Of a stretch of DNA of 53,963 nucleotides, positions 26,340 through 34,396 are shown one piece after another. The position numbers and the translations under genes are program-made. The notes under the pieces were generated by a model. That model did no database searches and had not been told where the DNA came from. It saw only the letters and a program-made list of their open reading frames with translations. Position 1 is the first letter of the stretch. Every line of letters starts with the position of its first letter. The stretch is taken from NCBI GenBank assembly GCA_031280125.1, contig JAITHE010000111.1:1-53963 (forward strand), written 5' to 3'. This DNA is from Treponema sp. (GTDB lineage Bacteria; Spirochaetota; Spirochaetia; Treponematales; Breznakiellaceae).

Positions 26340-27676
26340 CCTACTTCTTTGAAACCTACGGCTGTCAGATGAATACGGCGGAATCCGCCGCCCTGGATCT
26401 GGCGGCCCGGGAACAGGGCTGGAAACGGGCGGAAAGCGGGGAGGGGGCGGATCTGGTCCTCCTTAACACCTGTTCGGTCAGACAGACCGCGGAAACCCGC
26501 CTCCGGGGAAGGCTTGCCCATTACGGGGCCCTTAAAAAAAAGCGGCGGACTTCCTTTACCCTGGTGGTGGCGGGCTGCATGGCCTCCCGGCTGGGGGACC
26601 GGCTGCGGAAGGAGTTTCCCGCTGTGGATTATGTGATGACCGCCGCCGCCCGCCCTCTCTTTCCCCGGATCCTTGAGGCAGCGGCGGCGGGTCTCCCCCT
26701 TAGGGAATCCCGGGAAGCGCCGGTATTTTCCTTTTCTTCCTCCCATCTGGAAGAGGGAGCTTTCCGCAGTTTTGTTCCCGTCATGCACGGCTGCGACAAT
26801 TTTTGTTCCTATTGCATTGTTCCCTATGTGCGGGGCCGGGAAGTTTCCCGAAGCCCCGGATCCATCGCCCAGGAGATCTCCCTCCTTGCCGGGAAGGGGG
26901 TCAGAGAAATCACCCTGTTGGGGCAAAACGTTAATTCTTACCGGTTTTTTCCAGGAACCGGCAATTCCGGAGAGAACGGGGAAACCCTTGATTTTCCAGG
27001 GCTCCTGGAAAAAACCATATCCTGGATTGGGGGAACCTCCATCTCCTGGGTCCGTTTTTTGTCCGCCAACCCCGGGGATCTTTCTCCCCGGACCATCGCC
27101 GTGATGGCGGAAAACCCCTGTTTTTGCCGGCATATCCACTTGCCGGTTCAGCACGGATCAAACCCCGTCCTGGCCGCCATGAACCGCCGCTATACCCGGG
27201 AATCCTACTTAGAACTGGCTCGATCCCTGCGGAAAGCCCTGCCGGGTCTCACCCTTTCCACCGATGTCATGGTAGGTTTTCCCGGTGAAACCGAAGAAGA
27301 CCTGGAAATTCTTCTGGCCTTGATGGAAGAGGTCCGCTTCCTCTATGCCTACATGTACCATTTCAATCCCCGGGAGGGTACCGCCGCCTGGAACCTTCCC
27401 GGAAGGATACCGGAATCCGTTAAAAAGCGGCGGCTTTCCAGGGTTATTGTGCTTCAGAAAGAGCACACGCTAGAATTGTTAAAAAGCCGTATCGGCAGCA
27501 GAGAACAGGTATTAATCGAAGGGATTTCCCGGAAAAATGCCGATGAATTAATAGGGCGTACCGAAAGGGATGAAATGGCGGTTTTTCCCGGTCCGGCGGA
27601 CCTTGTCGGTTCCTTCGTCCGGGTTGAACTCCTTACCCTGAGGGGGAATACCTTTCGTGCAGAATTGCGGGATTAA
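26336..27676 (+). CDS. miaB: tRNA-2-methylthio-N6-dimethylallyladenosine synthase
   Basis: YFFETYGCQMNTAESAAL, radical SAM CDNFCSYCIVPYVRGREVSR, LGQNVNSY, LPVQHGSNPVLAAMNRRYTRESYL. Confidence 0.95.
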   Translation: MTYFFETYGCQMNTAESAALDLAAREQGWKRAESGEGADLVLLNTCSVRQTAETRLRGRLAHYGALKKKRRTSFTLVVAGCMASRLGDRLRKEFPAVDYVMTAAARPLFPRILEAAAAGLPLRESREAPVFSFSSSHLEEGAFRSFVPVMHGCDNFCSYCIVPYVRGREVSRSPGSIAQEISLLAGKGVREITLLGQNVNSYRFFPGTGNSGENGETLDFPGLLEKTISWIGGTSISWVRFLSANPGDLSPRTIAVMAENPCFCRHIHLPVQHGSNPVLAAMNRRYTRESYLELARSLRKALPGLTLSTDVMVGFPGETEEDLEILLALMEEVRFLYAYMYHFNPREGTAAWNLPGRIPESVKKRRLSRVIVLQKEHTLELLKSRIGSREQVLIEGISRKNADELIGRTERDEMAVFPGPADLVGSFVRVELLTLRGNTFRAELRD

Positions 27677-27700
27677 AGCCCGCGGACAAGGGAGGCTGTT

Positions 27701-27988
27701 ATGTTCTGGCGTTTAATCGGACTCATTCTTATCCTGGGGATCCTTTTGAGTTTCATCGCTTTTAATCTGAACAATACCTGCGATATTTCCTTTGGGTTTG
27801 CCCGGTTTTCCGGCGTTCCCGTCTATTTTACCGTTTTTGCGTCCTTTATCCTGGGGATGTTCTGTTCCCTTCCGTTTATAATTATCCACGGCGCAAGAAA
27901 AAAAACGGGAAAATCCTTCCTTCCAAAAAAGAAAAAAGACGGGCAGCTTTCGGGAACAGGGGGCGATCTTCCCTACGGCATTGATTAG
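27701..27988 (+). CDS. LapA-like (DUF1049) small membrane protein
   Basis: Two TM segments flanking FNLNNTCDISFGF; basic C-terminus. The family call is by topology and motif only. Confidence 0.6.
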   Translation: MFWRLIGLILILGILLSFIAFNLNNTCDISFGFARFSGVPVYFTVFASFILGMFCSLPFIIIHGARKKTGKSFLPKKKKDGQLSGTGGDLPYGID

Positions 27989-28954
27989 ATGGCCCTTTTC
28001 CCCGTCTGCGCCGCGATCCTGTTGACGCTGCTTCTGCCGGTCCGGGTCTTTTCCCGGGATTTCGCTCCGGCGCTGCTGGCAGCGGAAATTGAATCCGCCG
28101 AAAAAAGACTGGGGGATGCTTCCCTGGCCCCCGCCGAACGGAGGGAGACTCTGGTATCCATGGCCCGGCTTTTGGAACTTTCCGGCAGCGCCGGAGACGC
28201 GGCCCGGTTTTGGAACGAAGCCGCCCGGGTCCTGCCCGGTCCCGCCGCTTCCGAAGCTCTGCTGCGGAGCGCCCTCTGTCTGGCCGCCATGGGTGAATTC
28301 GACCGGGCCGCCGCGGCGCTGCGGCCGGTCCTGGCCGGGGAGGGGCGGACTTTAATCCGTGCCCGGCTGCTTCTGGCTCAGATAGGGGCCTTCAAAAGCG
28401 GCGGCGCCGGAACCCTTACGGCTATCCTTTCCGATCCCGCCTATGGGGAATGGAAACCTGCCCTTTACTACAGTATCTGGAGGATCTCCGGAGAGGAGGC
28501 GGCCAAAAAACGGCTCCTGGAGGAATTTCCCCAAAGTCCCGAGGCCCGCATTGCCCGGGACTCATCCGGCGCTTCCCCGGTAAGCGCTATCCCTAGTCCC
28601 ATGTGGCTCCTCATGGGGTTCCAGCCGGTCCCGGCGCTTTCCGGTCCCCTTCTTTCCGGCGAATCGTTCCGGGAAAGTTTTCCCAATCCGGAACCCGGGG
28701 ATCCGCGGGTTTCTGCCGCCGACGGCGGAAGTTTGGCGGGACCCTCCCTCCTGCAGACAGGACTGTTTGGCCGGGAAGAAAATGCCCTGGCGCTGGCGGA
28801 ACGGCTCCACAGGGCGGGATTCGGGGCTCAGGTAGCGGGAAAAACCGTAAACGGCAGGGAATACTGGGTAGTGGGGGTAGATCCGGGCCCGGATCCCTCC
28901 CGGACCATGTTGCTTTTGAAAGACAGGGGCTTTGAATCCTTTCCGGTTTATTAG
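27989..28954 (+). CDS. SPOR-domain / TPR-like secreted protein
   Basis: Signal-like N-terminus, helical repeats, C-terminal LQTGLFGREENALALAERLHRAGFGAQVAGKTVNGREYWVVGVDPG (SPOR). Confidence 0.8.
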   Translation: MALFPVCAAILLTLLLPVRVFSRDFAPALLAAEIESAEKRLGDASLAPAERRETLVSMARLLELSGSAGDAARFWNEAARVLPGPAASEALLRSALCLAAMGEFDRAAAALRPVLAGEGRTLIRARLLLAQIGAFKSGGAGTLTAILSDPAYGEWKPALYYSIWRISGEEAAKKRLLEEFPQSPEARIARDSSGASPVSAIPSPMWLLMGFQPVPALSGPLLSGESFRESFPNPEPGDPRVSAADGGSLAGPSLLQTGLFGREENALALAERLHRAGFGAQVAGKTVNGREYWVVGVDPGPDPSRTMLLLKDRGFESFPVY

Positions 28955-29013
28955 CCGAAGTTTCAAACAACTCCGTGGGGTACCCAGGAATTTCCCCTTA
29001 TATCCGCCGGATA

Positions 29014-30516
29014 TTAGGTCCTGGTTAACAGTACCTCCCCTTCGTGGAGGTCCTGTATTCCCCTGGTACCGATGCGGATGCGGGTCAAGGTTAGGGTGTC
29101 GGGGAAATAGTAATTTTCTCCTTCCCGGTTGACCCTAAAAATAACCCGGTTCGTTTCGGAAAAAGGCCGGTCTTGGGATTCCGGCCCGGAGGATTCTTCA
29201 GAACGCAGTTCTAGCAGTTCATCCTCCCCGGCGGAAAAAAACACATACTTGCCCTGGCGGTTTGACTTTGAAGAACCCGCAAGGGGGCTCAATTCATAGG
29301 TACCGTCCCGGTAAAAATGGATCCGCCCGGCGGAACCTTCATAGGTTCCCTCCAGATAGGGGTTTGTTTTCCGCTCCGGCCTTTCCGGTTCCGCAGTCTG
29401 TACCTTTTGGTAGGATCCGTCCCAGATTGTATTGGGTCCGGTTCGGAGGTACACGTCCTGGAAGACCCGGATCCGTATGTTTTCCAGGGAAGCCAGCTCT
29501 ATACTGATGGTCCGCCGGAGCTTGGTCAAGGCGATGTTCCGGCTGGCGATGTGGAGGCCATAGCGGGTGGGGGAAGAATCCTGCCAACTGAAAATTTCTT
29601 CCAGATTACCGTCGTAAAAGATTACTTCCCGGGCGGCGCTGTTAAAATAAATATATTTGTCCTCCGGTCCGCTTCCCTGGTGCCATAGCCCGTTGATAAA
29701 ATCCTCAAATTGCCGGGAATCGCCGCTTAGCAGCTCCCCAAGCCGCCGCTGTTCGATCTGGTTCCCCGGTATCTTAACCACCCGGGCCTGTTCATAGAGG
29801 CCGTTGATCCGGTTGTAGGTATAGGTTATTTCCACTTGATCCAGCATATTGGAAGATTCATAGTCCCGGACATAGGTGGCGATGGAAAGGCTTTCCCCGG
29901 AATTCCCGCTCCGGCCTTCTACAGAGATGGAACCTTCGATAAGAAATTCGGCGATTTTGCTGAAGGGCTCTTCCCCGGAATCTTCGTTCTTCCGGAACAC
30001 CGTCAAGGTTTGTTCCCCCGCCCCGTTCATGCCGGAAATCAGTACGCAGATCCCCCCGTCTCCGATAAGGTCTTCGCTATAGAGGATCAGCGTCCCTGGC
30101 TTGGTCGCCACGGTGGCGGCGTTCCACCGCCTGACATAGGCGCCTTTGAAGGAATCATAATCCGCATAGGTAATAAAAACGGGGGAATCTATTTCCTGGT
30201 GCCTGCGGTAGGCGATAATCTGGTCCTCAAAGGAATCACCGTCAAAATCCCTGGTCAGCACCGCCAGGGCCGATTCCCCCTCGTTTAGATCTATCCGCAG
30301 GGACTGGTCTTCTTTGGTATCCCGGCCCTGCCCGGTTTCACCCGTCTCCCCGGGATCTCCCCCGCCCATGGCCTGGGGAATAACCACCCGGGTCTGCTGG
30401 GATTCCTTTTCCCGGGGGGCAAGAAAACGCTCCGGCAGGAACACCAGCGCTCCTATAATTCCCGCGGTCAGGAGGAATACGGCGATGGTAAAAACTCTAA
30501 AGTGCCCTTTGGTCAT
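29014..30516 (-). CDS. Pallilysin (Tp0751)-related protein
   Basis: N-terminal TM/signal anchor, C-terminal YLEGTYEGSAGRIHFYRDGTYELSPL. Adjacent to the vWFA gene and divergent from cfpA, matching the T. pallidum Tp0748-Tp0751 neighbourhood as recalled. Confidence 0.75.
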   Translation of the reverse strand: MTKGHFRVFTIAVFLLTAGIIGALVFLPERFLAPREKESQQTRVVIPQAMGGGDPGETGETGQGRDTKEDQSLRIDLNEGESALAVLTRDFDGDSFEDQIIAYRRHQEIDSPVFITYADYDSFKGAYVRRWNAATVATKPGTLILYSEDLIGDGGICVLISGMNGAGEQTLTVFRKNEDSGEEPFSKIAEFLIEGSISVEGRSGNSGESLSIATYVRDYESSNMLDQVEITYTYNRINGLYEQARVVKIPGNQIEQRRLGELLSGDSRQFEDFINGLWHQGSGPEDKYIYFNSAAREVIFYDGNLEEIFSWQDSSPTRYGLHIASRNIALTKLRRTISIELASLENIRIRVFQDVYLRTGPNTIWDGSYQKVQTAEPERPERKTNPYLEGTYEGSAGRIHFYRDGTYELSPLAGSSKSNRQGKYVFFSAGEDELLELRSEESSGPESQDRPFSETNRVIFRVNREGENYYFPDTLTLTRIRIGTRGIQDLHEGEVLLTRT

Positions 30517-31052
30517 CGGTCGTCAAGGTAGTAGGATAAAGCTTGGCGCACTTTCGGCCCAAGATCAAGCCCAATGGTAAGGGCCCTCCAGCCGGAAAAA
30601 TTCTCAACCCTGGAATACCGGAGCAGTTCCGCCGGTTCTCCCCGGGAGTTCTTGGCCCCGGCGCCGCTGATCAGCAGGGTATAGGCCAGTCTTCCCTTGT
30701 TTCCCCCGGTAAGGCCCAGCGCGTCCCGCAGGGCGCTCCGGTAGTCCGCCGCATCCCCTTCGAATTTAATCGACCGGACCAGACGTTTTATGTCTTCTTT
30801 GTCCGTTCCCGAAGTCCCGGAATAGATAAGCTCCGCCTTTGTTCCGGCTCGCCAAATCCAGATCCGGTCTCCATCCTGCAGGCCGTCAATTTTACCGCAG
30901 ATCCAGGTAAGAGCCTCGTTCCTCCCCCGTTCCATGGCGGAAGAACCGTCTACAATTATGTACATATCCACCGGAACGCCCCGGGTTTCTCCCCAAACCA
31001 GCAGGGGAAGGGCAAGAAAAAGGATCAAAAACAGCTTTTTGCTTGCATTCAT
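30513..31052 (-). CDS. von Willebrand factor A-domain protein (Tp0750-like)
   Basis: Signal peptide LFLILFLALPLLVWG, then VDMYIIVDGSSAMERGRNEALTWICGKIDGLQDGDRIWIWRAG. 4-nt overlap with the downstream pallilysin-like gene. Confidence 0.75.
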   Translation of the reverse strand: MNASKKLFLILFLALPLLVWGETRGVPVDMYIIVDGSSAMERGRNEALTWICGKIDGLQDGDRIWIWRAGTKAELIYSGTSGTDKEDIKRLVRSIKFEGDAADYRSALRDALGLTGGNKGRLAYTLLISGAGAKNSRGEPAELLRYSRVENFSGWRALTIGLDLGPKVRQALSYYLDDR

Positions 31053-31115
31053 ACTTTATTTTATCATAAATTTAAAAAAAATACACAAGAAATATATAAA
31101 AACCTTGAAAAAGGC

Positions 31116-31144
31116 TTTACTTTTTTTAAGGATACTGGTAAAGT
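31116..31144 (+). promoter_or_regulatory. Candidate sigma70-type promoter of cfpA
   Basis: TTTACT (31116-31121), 17-nt spacer, TAAAGT (31139-31144), in an AT-rich divergent intergenic region. Both boxes match the consensus only 4/6. Confidence 0.25.
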
Positions 31145-31202
31145 TAGAGCCGATTGGCTGTAATTTTAGAACGAAATTTTCTTTATGTTTGGAGGAGAAA
31201 AA

Positions 31203-33227
31203 ATGGGAGCCATTGACCTGCCCAAAAGTCCTAACGTATTCCATCCGGAAAAGCCCAGCGCCGTCGGTTCACGGAACTCGCTTGCCCAGGAATACCGGGA
31301 TCAGCAGAACGAAGTAAACCAGCTTTTAGAGGAAGAGACCAACAAGGTTATTCACCATATCAACGCGAAGCTCCCCAAGGATGTCCTGGAACGGCTGGAC
31401 ATTATGGGGGGTATCAAGGAAAAGCTGTATAATTACTTCAACCAAAATTTCCAAAACATGTTCAACCGTTACGCCGTAACGAGTGAAGATGAGATGGTTA
31501 AAAAGGTCCGGAATTTTATCGACAAGGAAGAGACCAAGGTTCTTGCCCGGTATACCCCCAAGGAAATATCGGACCTCCTTGACGACGTCGGCGGTGCGGA
31601 CAAGTTCAATACCGGTGAAATTGAAAAATCCATGGTCAATATGTACGGTCATTTGCAGGGGCATATCCAGCGGGGCGTCAACGATCTGGAAAACGTTACC
31701 AACAGCCTGCTCCGGCAGAAGACCGATACCGGCGCTTTTATCCGGGGAGAGAACGCCTACTCCATTGTCAAATGCGCCTTCAAGGATAACATCATCAAGC
31801 CCAAGACCGTAACGGACGTAAAGCTGTCGGTCAATATCCTGGATTCGGAGCTTATCAGCCCCATTTTCCACTACCAGGTAACGGTGGAATACCTCATCAA
31901 AGATCTCCTTTCCAAGCATCTCATCGACACCATCGACAAGGAAATCGAAAAGATCAAGGAACAGAGGATCGACCAGGGCCAGGAAGAGCTTTCGGACAGT
32001 GAAATCATCTTTGCCAGGATGGGCAGGGTTGAAAATTATACCGAGGACGATACGGAAAATCCCAAGTCCAGGCGGTACACCCTGGTTGCCAAGAATCTCA
32101 TGGAACGCCTCGCCGATCTCCGGGCGGAAATCGACCCTGAGTCCTTCGATCAGCTTAACATCCGTGAAAACCTTAAAAAGATCGTGGATATCGAAAATAT
32201 CCGGACCCGGGGTTTCAATACGGCGATCAACTCCATCACCGCCATCCTCGACGTTTCCAAGATGGGCTACCAGTACATAGAAAACCTCAAAAATGCCCGG
32301 GAACTGATTATCCGGGAATATGAGGATACCGATGTGGCGAACCTCCCCGATGAACGTTACCAGGTGCGGATGCGGTATTACGACAACGCCCAGCTTATTG
32401 AGGAGCGGAAGTTCTATGACGTGCAGATAAAAAGTTTTGAGGCGGAGGTTCAGCACCTGTGGGACGTGCTGGAGGTGATCTACCAGGGAAATAAACCGGC
32501 CTTTAAGGTAACGGATTTCGGGGATCTGGCGCTCAAACAGAAAAACCGGATCCGCAAGCAGATCAAGGCCAAGACCGGCGACCCTCTTTACGAGGATATT
32601 TCCAAGGTCTGGGATGAAATTTCCTTTGTAAAGCCCGCGGAAACCGAAGTGGAACGGATGAACCGGACCTACATCTATGAAAAGAACAAGATTCGCCAAA
32701 AGATCATCATCATGCGGAGCAAGATGAAGAGCATGTACGATTACCAGTACCCTGTTGAAAGGCGTGTTATGGAAGACAGGCTCGCCTTTTTGGAACGGGA
32801 GTACAACAAGTATGATTATATGCTTAATCCCTACCATATCCAGCCCGGTCTTCTCTTGGATGTAGACATTACTTCGATTAAGCGGAAAAAGGCCACCTTG
32901 GACGCCATGGCCAATGTGCTTAACGAATTTCTTCACGGCGTATCCAAGGGCTTCCAGGATGCCGCCTTTGCCTCCTTTAGCCGGCGGCGTTCCACGGTAC
33001 GGGAAGATATCAGCCAGTCCTTTGCGGATATGCCCCCGGCGGAAACTCCCGCCGCGGCGCCCGCCCAGGGTCAGGCGTATCTTGATATGCTGAATGCCGG
33101 AGACGGCGCTTCCGCTCCTGCCCTGACGGCTCCCAAACGGGGCAGGGGCCGGAAAGCCGCCGGCGGCGGCGGCGTTGCTGCCAGAGGCCGGAAATCCCGC
33201 GGCGGCGGAGAGCTTAAGGAACTATAA
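31203..33227 (+). CDS. cfpA: Cytoplasmic filament protein A
   Basis: [83 protein letters not shown] matches the spirochaete CfpA family. SD ggagga precedes the start. Confidence 0.95.
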   Translation: MGAIDLPKSPNVFHPEKPSAVGSRNSLAQEYRDQQNEVNQLLEEETNKVIHHINAKLPKDVLERLDIMGGIKEKLYNYFNQNFQNMFNRYAVTSEDEMVKKVRNFIDKEETKVLARYTPKEISDLLDDVGGADKFNTGEIEKSMVNMYGHLQGHIQRGVNDLENVTNSLLRQKTDTGAFIRGENAYSIVKCAFKDNIIKPKTVTDVKLSVNILDSELISPIFHYQVTVEYLIKDLLSKHLIDTIDKEIEKIKEQRIDQGQEELSDSEIIFARMGRVENYTEDDTENPKSRRYTLVAKNLMERLADLRAEIDPESFDQLNIRENLKKIVDIENIRTRGFNTAINSITAILDVSKMGYQYIENLKNARELIIREYEDTDVANLPDERYQVRMRYYDNAQLIEERKFYDVQIKSFEAEVQHLWDVLEVIYQGNKPAFKVTDFGDLALKQKNRIRKQIKAKTGDPLYEDISKVWDEISFVKPAETEVERMNRTYIYEKNKIRQKIIIMRSKMKSMYDYQYPVERRVMEDRLAFLEREYNKYDYMLNPYHIQPGLLLDVDITSIKRKKATLDAMANVLNEFLHGVSKGFQDAAFASFSRRRSTVREDISQSFADMPPAETPAAAPAQGQAYLDMLNAGDGASAPALTAPKRGRGRKAAGGGGVAARGRKSRGGGELKEL

Positions 33228-33256
33228 TTTTACTTTTCGGTTAGGCTGACAACCGA

Positions 33257-33295
33257 AACGCCTGACCACTTCCCTGAAGTGGTCAGGCGTTTTTT
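33257..33295 (+). terminator. Rho-independent terminator after cfpA
   Basis: Perfect 15-bp stem AACGCCTGACCACTT-ccctg-AAGTGGTCAGGCGTT followed by a T-tract. Confidence 0.88.
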
Positions 33296-33308
33296 CTAGG
33301 AGAACTAT

Positions 33309-34385
33309 ATGGCAAAAGAGTTGACAAATTTGGAGATCCTTTCTACCAGATCGGGGTTTAATGCGGCGGTAAGGTACATCAAGGGAACCATCGCCATTAT
33401 GGAAGAAACCGGAAATTTGGCGGATTTGCTCTACCAGGCGGGAAATGAGGAAATGACCGGTGAACGGTCCGGGCTGGTCCTCAATATCCTTTTGGTGGAT
33501 AAACTGGGGTACAAAACGGTTTCCGCCAATCTTGCGGCGGTGGCTGCGGATCTTCCCGTGCTGGCAAAGGAATTTGAAAAATGGAAGGGCATTGATCTTA
33601 TCGCCGCCTACCATCATCCTGAACTAGGGCTTTTGGTGGCGAATCCCAAGATTCCCGAAGAACTGGCTGCCTTTGGATCCCTGCGCAAACGGGAACTATT
33701 GGTTGTCTATGCCGGAAAGGGCGGTTCCCCGGCAGATGAAGACTGCCGGAAGGCGGCGGAACTTGCCATAGCCCTTTTTGAGGGCGCCAAAGTCAAGGTT
33801 CCGGCCTCCTTTTTGAAGGGATCCTTTGCCGCCAAACCCCTCAAGGGTAAACCGGGCCGGACCGCTTCTGAAACCGCCGGGACTGTCAAAGAAAGGGCGT
33901 TGAAGGTCCGGAAGACCGCCGGCGGAAGGGCCGCCCGGGGAAGCCGTACAGCCGGTCCGGTACAAGCATCCGGGCGGGCGGCGCCTGCGGCCCAACGGGC
34001 GGCTCCACCGGTGATTACCGCAGCGGCTCCGCCGGCGGCCGCTCCCGCCGGGCCGGTCAAAATGACCCCTCGTTACGCGGTGGTGGTGCAGAACGAGCTT
34101 TTCCATAACGGAAATGTGGAAGCCTGGAAGCGTATTGTGGCCAGCTACAACGCCAAATACCCCAAGCTCCAGGTGTACATTTACTATGAGGGCGAAAGGA
34201 TCCTGGACATTAACTCCCTCTTCAAATGGGGAAAGGTTAAACACGGCAGCGCCATTGAATTTGCCGTGGCGGGGAGTGATATCAAGGATGTGGCAAAACT
34301 GCAGCGCTATCTGGCCCAGGGGGCAAGCCATCAGTTTGAGGCTTTTCTTCATGGGTCGGTCACCAATGTACTCAAGCTCTTTTAA
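33309..34385 (+). CDS. Uncharacterised protein with Ala/Pro/basic linker and HPr-like C-terminal domain
   Basis: 358-aa ORF; helical N-terminal domain, low-complexity linker (aa ~175-250), and C-terminal 107 aa from nt 34062 with an HPr-like pattern. Lies directly upstream of ppdK. Confidence 0.8.
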   Translation: MAKELTNLEILSTRSGFNAAVRYIKGTIAIMEETGNLADLLYQAGNEEMTGERSGLVLNILLVDKLGYKTVSANLAAVAADLPVLAKEFEKWKGIDLIAAYHHPELGLLVANPKIPEELAAFGSLRKRELLVVYAGKGGSPADEDCRKAAELAIALFEGAKVKVPASFLKGSFAAKPLKGKPGRTASETAGTVKERALKVRKTAGGRAARGSRTAGPVQASGRAAPAAQRAAPPVITAAAPPAAAPAGPVKMTPRYAVVVQNELFHNGNVEAWKRIVASYNAKYPKLQVYIYYEGERILDINSLFKWGKVKHGSAIEFAVAGSDIKDVAKLQRYLAQGASHQFEAFLHGSVTNVLKLF

Positions 34386-34396
34386 AGGAAAAAGTT

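Noticed and set aside
25022-27154. 710-aa minus-strand ORF antisense to folE2, the small membrane protein gene and miaB
   Set aside because: It lies opposite strongly supported family genes on the + strand. Its translation is Gly/Pro/Arg/His-rich without recognisable domains, as expected for a shadow ORF in GC-rich sequence.
31326-32936. 536-aa minus-strand ORF antisense to cfpA
   Set aside because: cfpA is clearly the real gene. The antisense translation is a complement artefact of biased codon usage.
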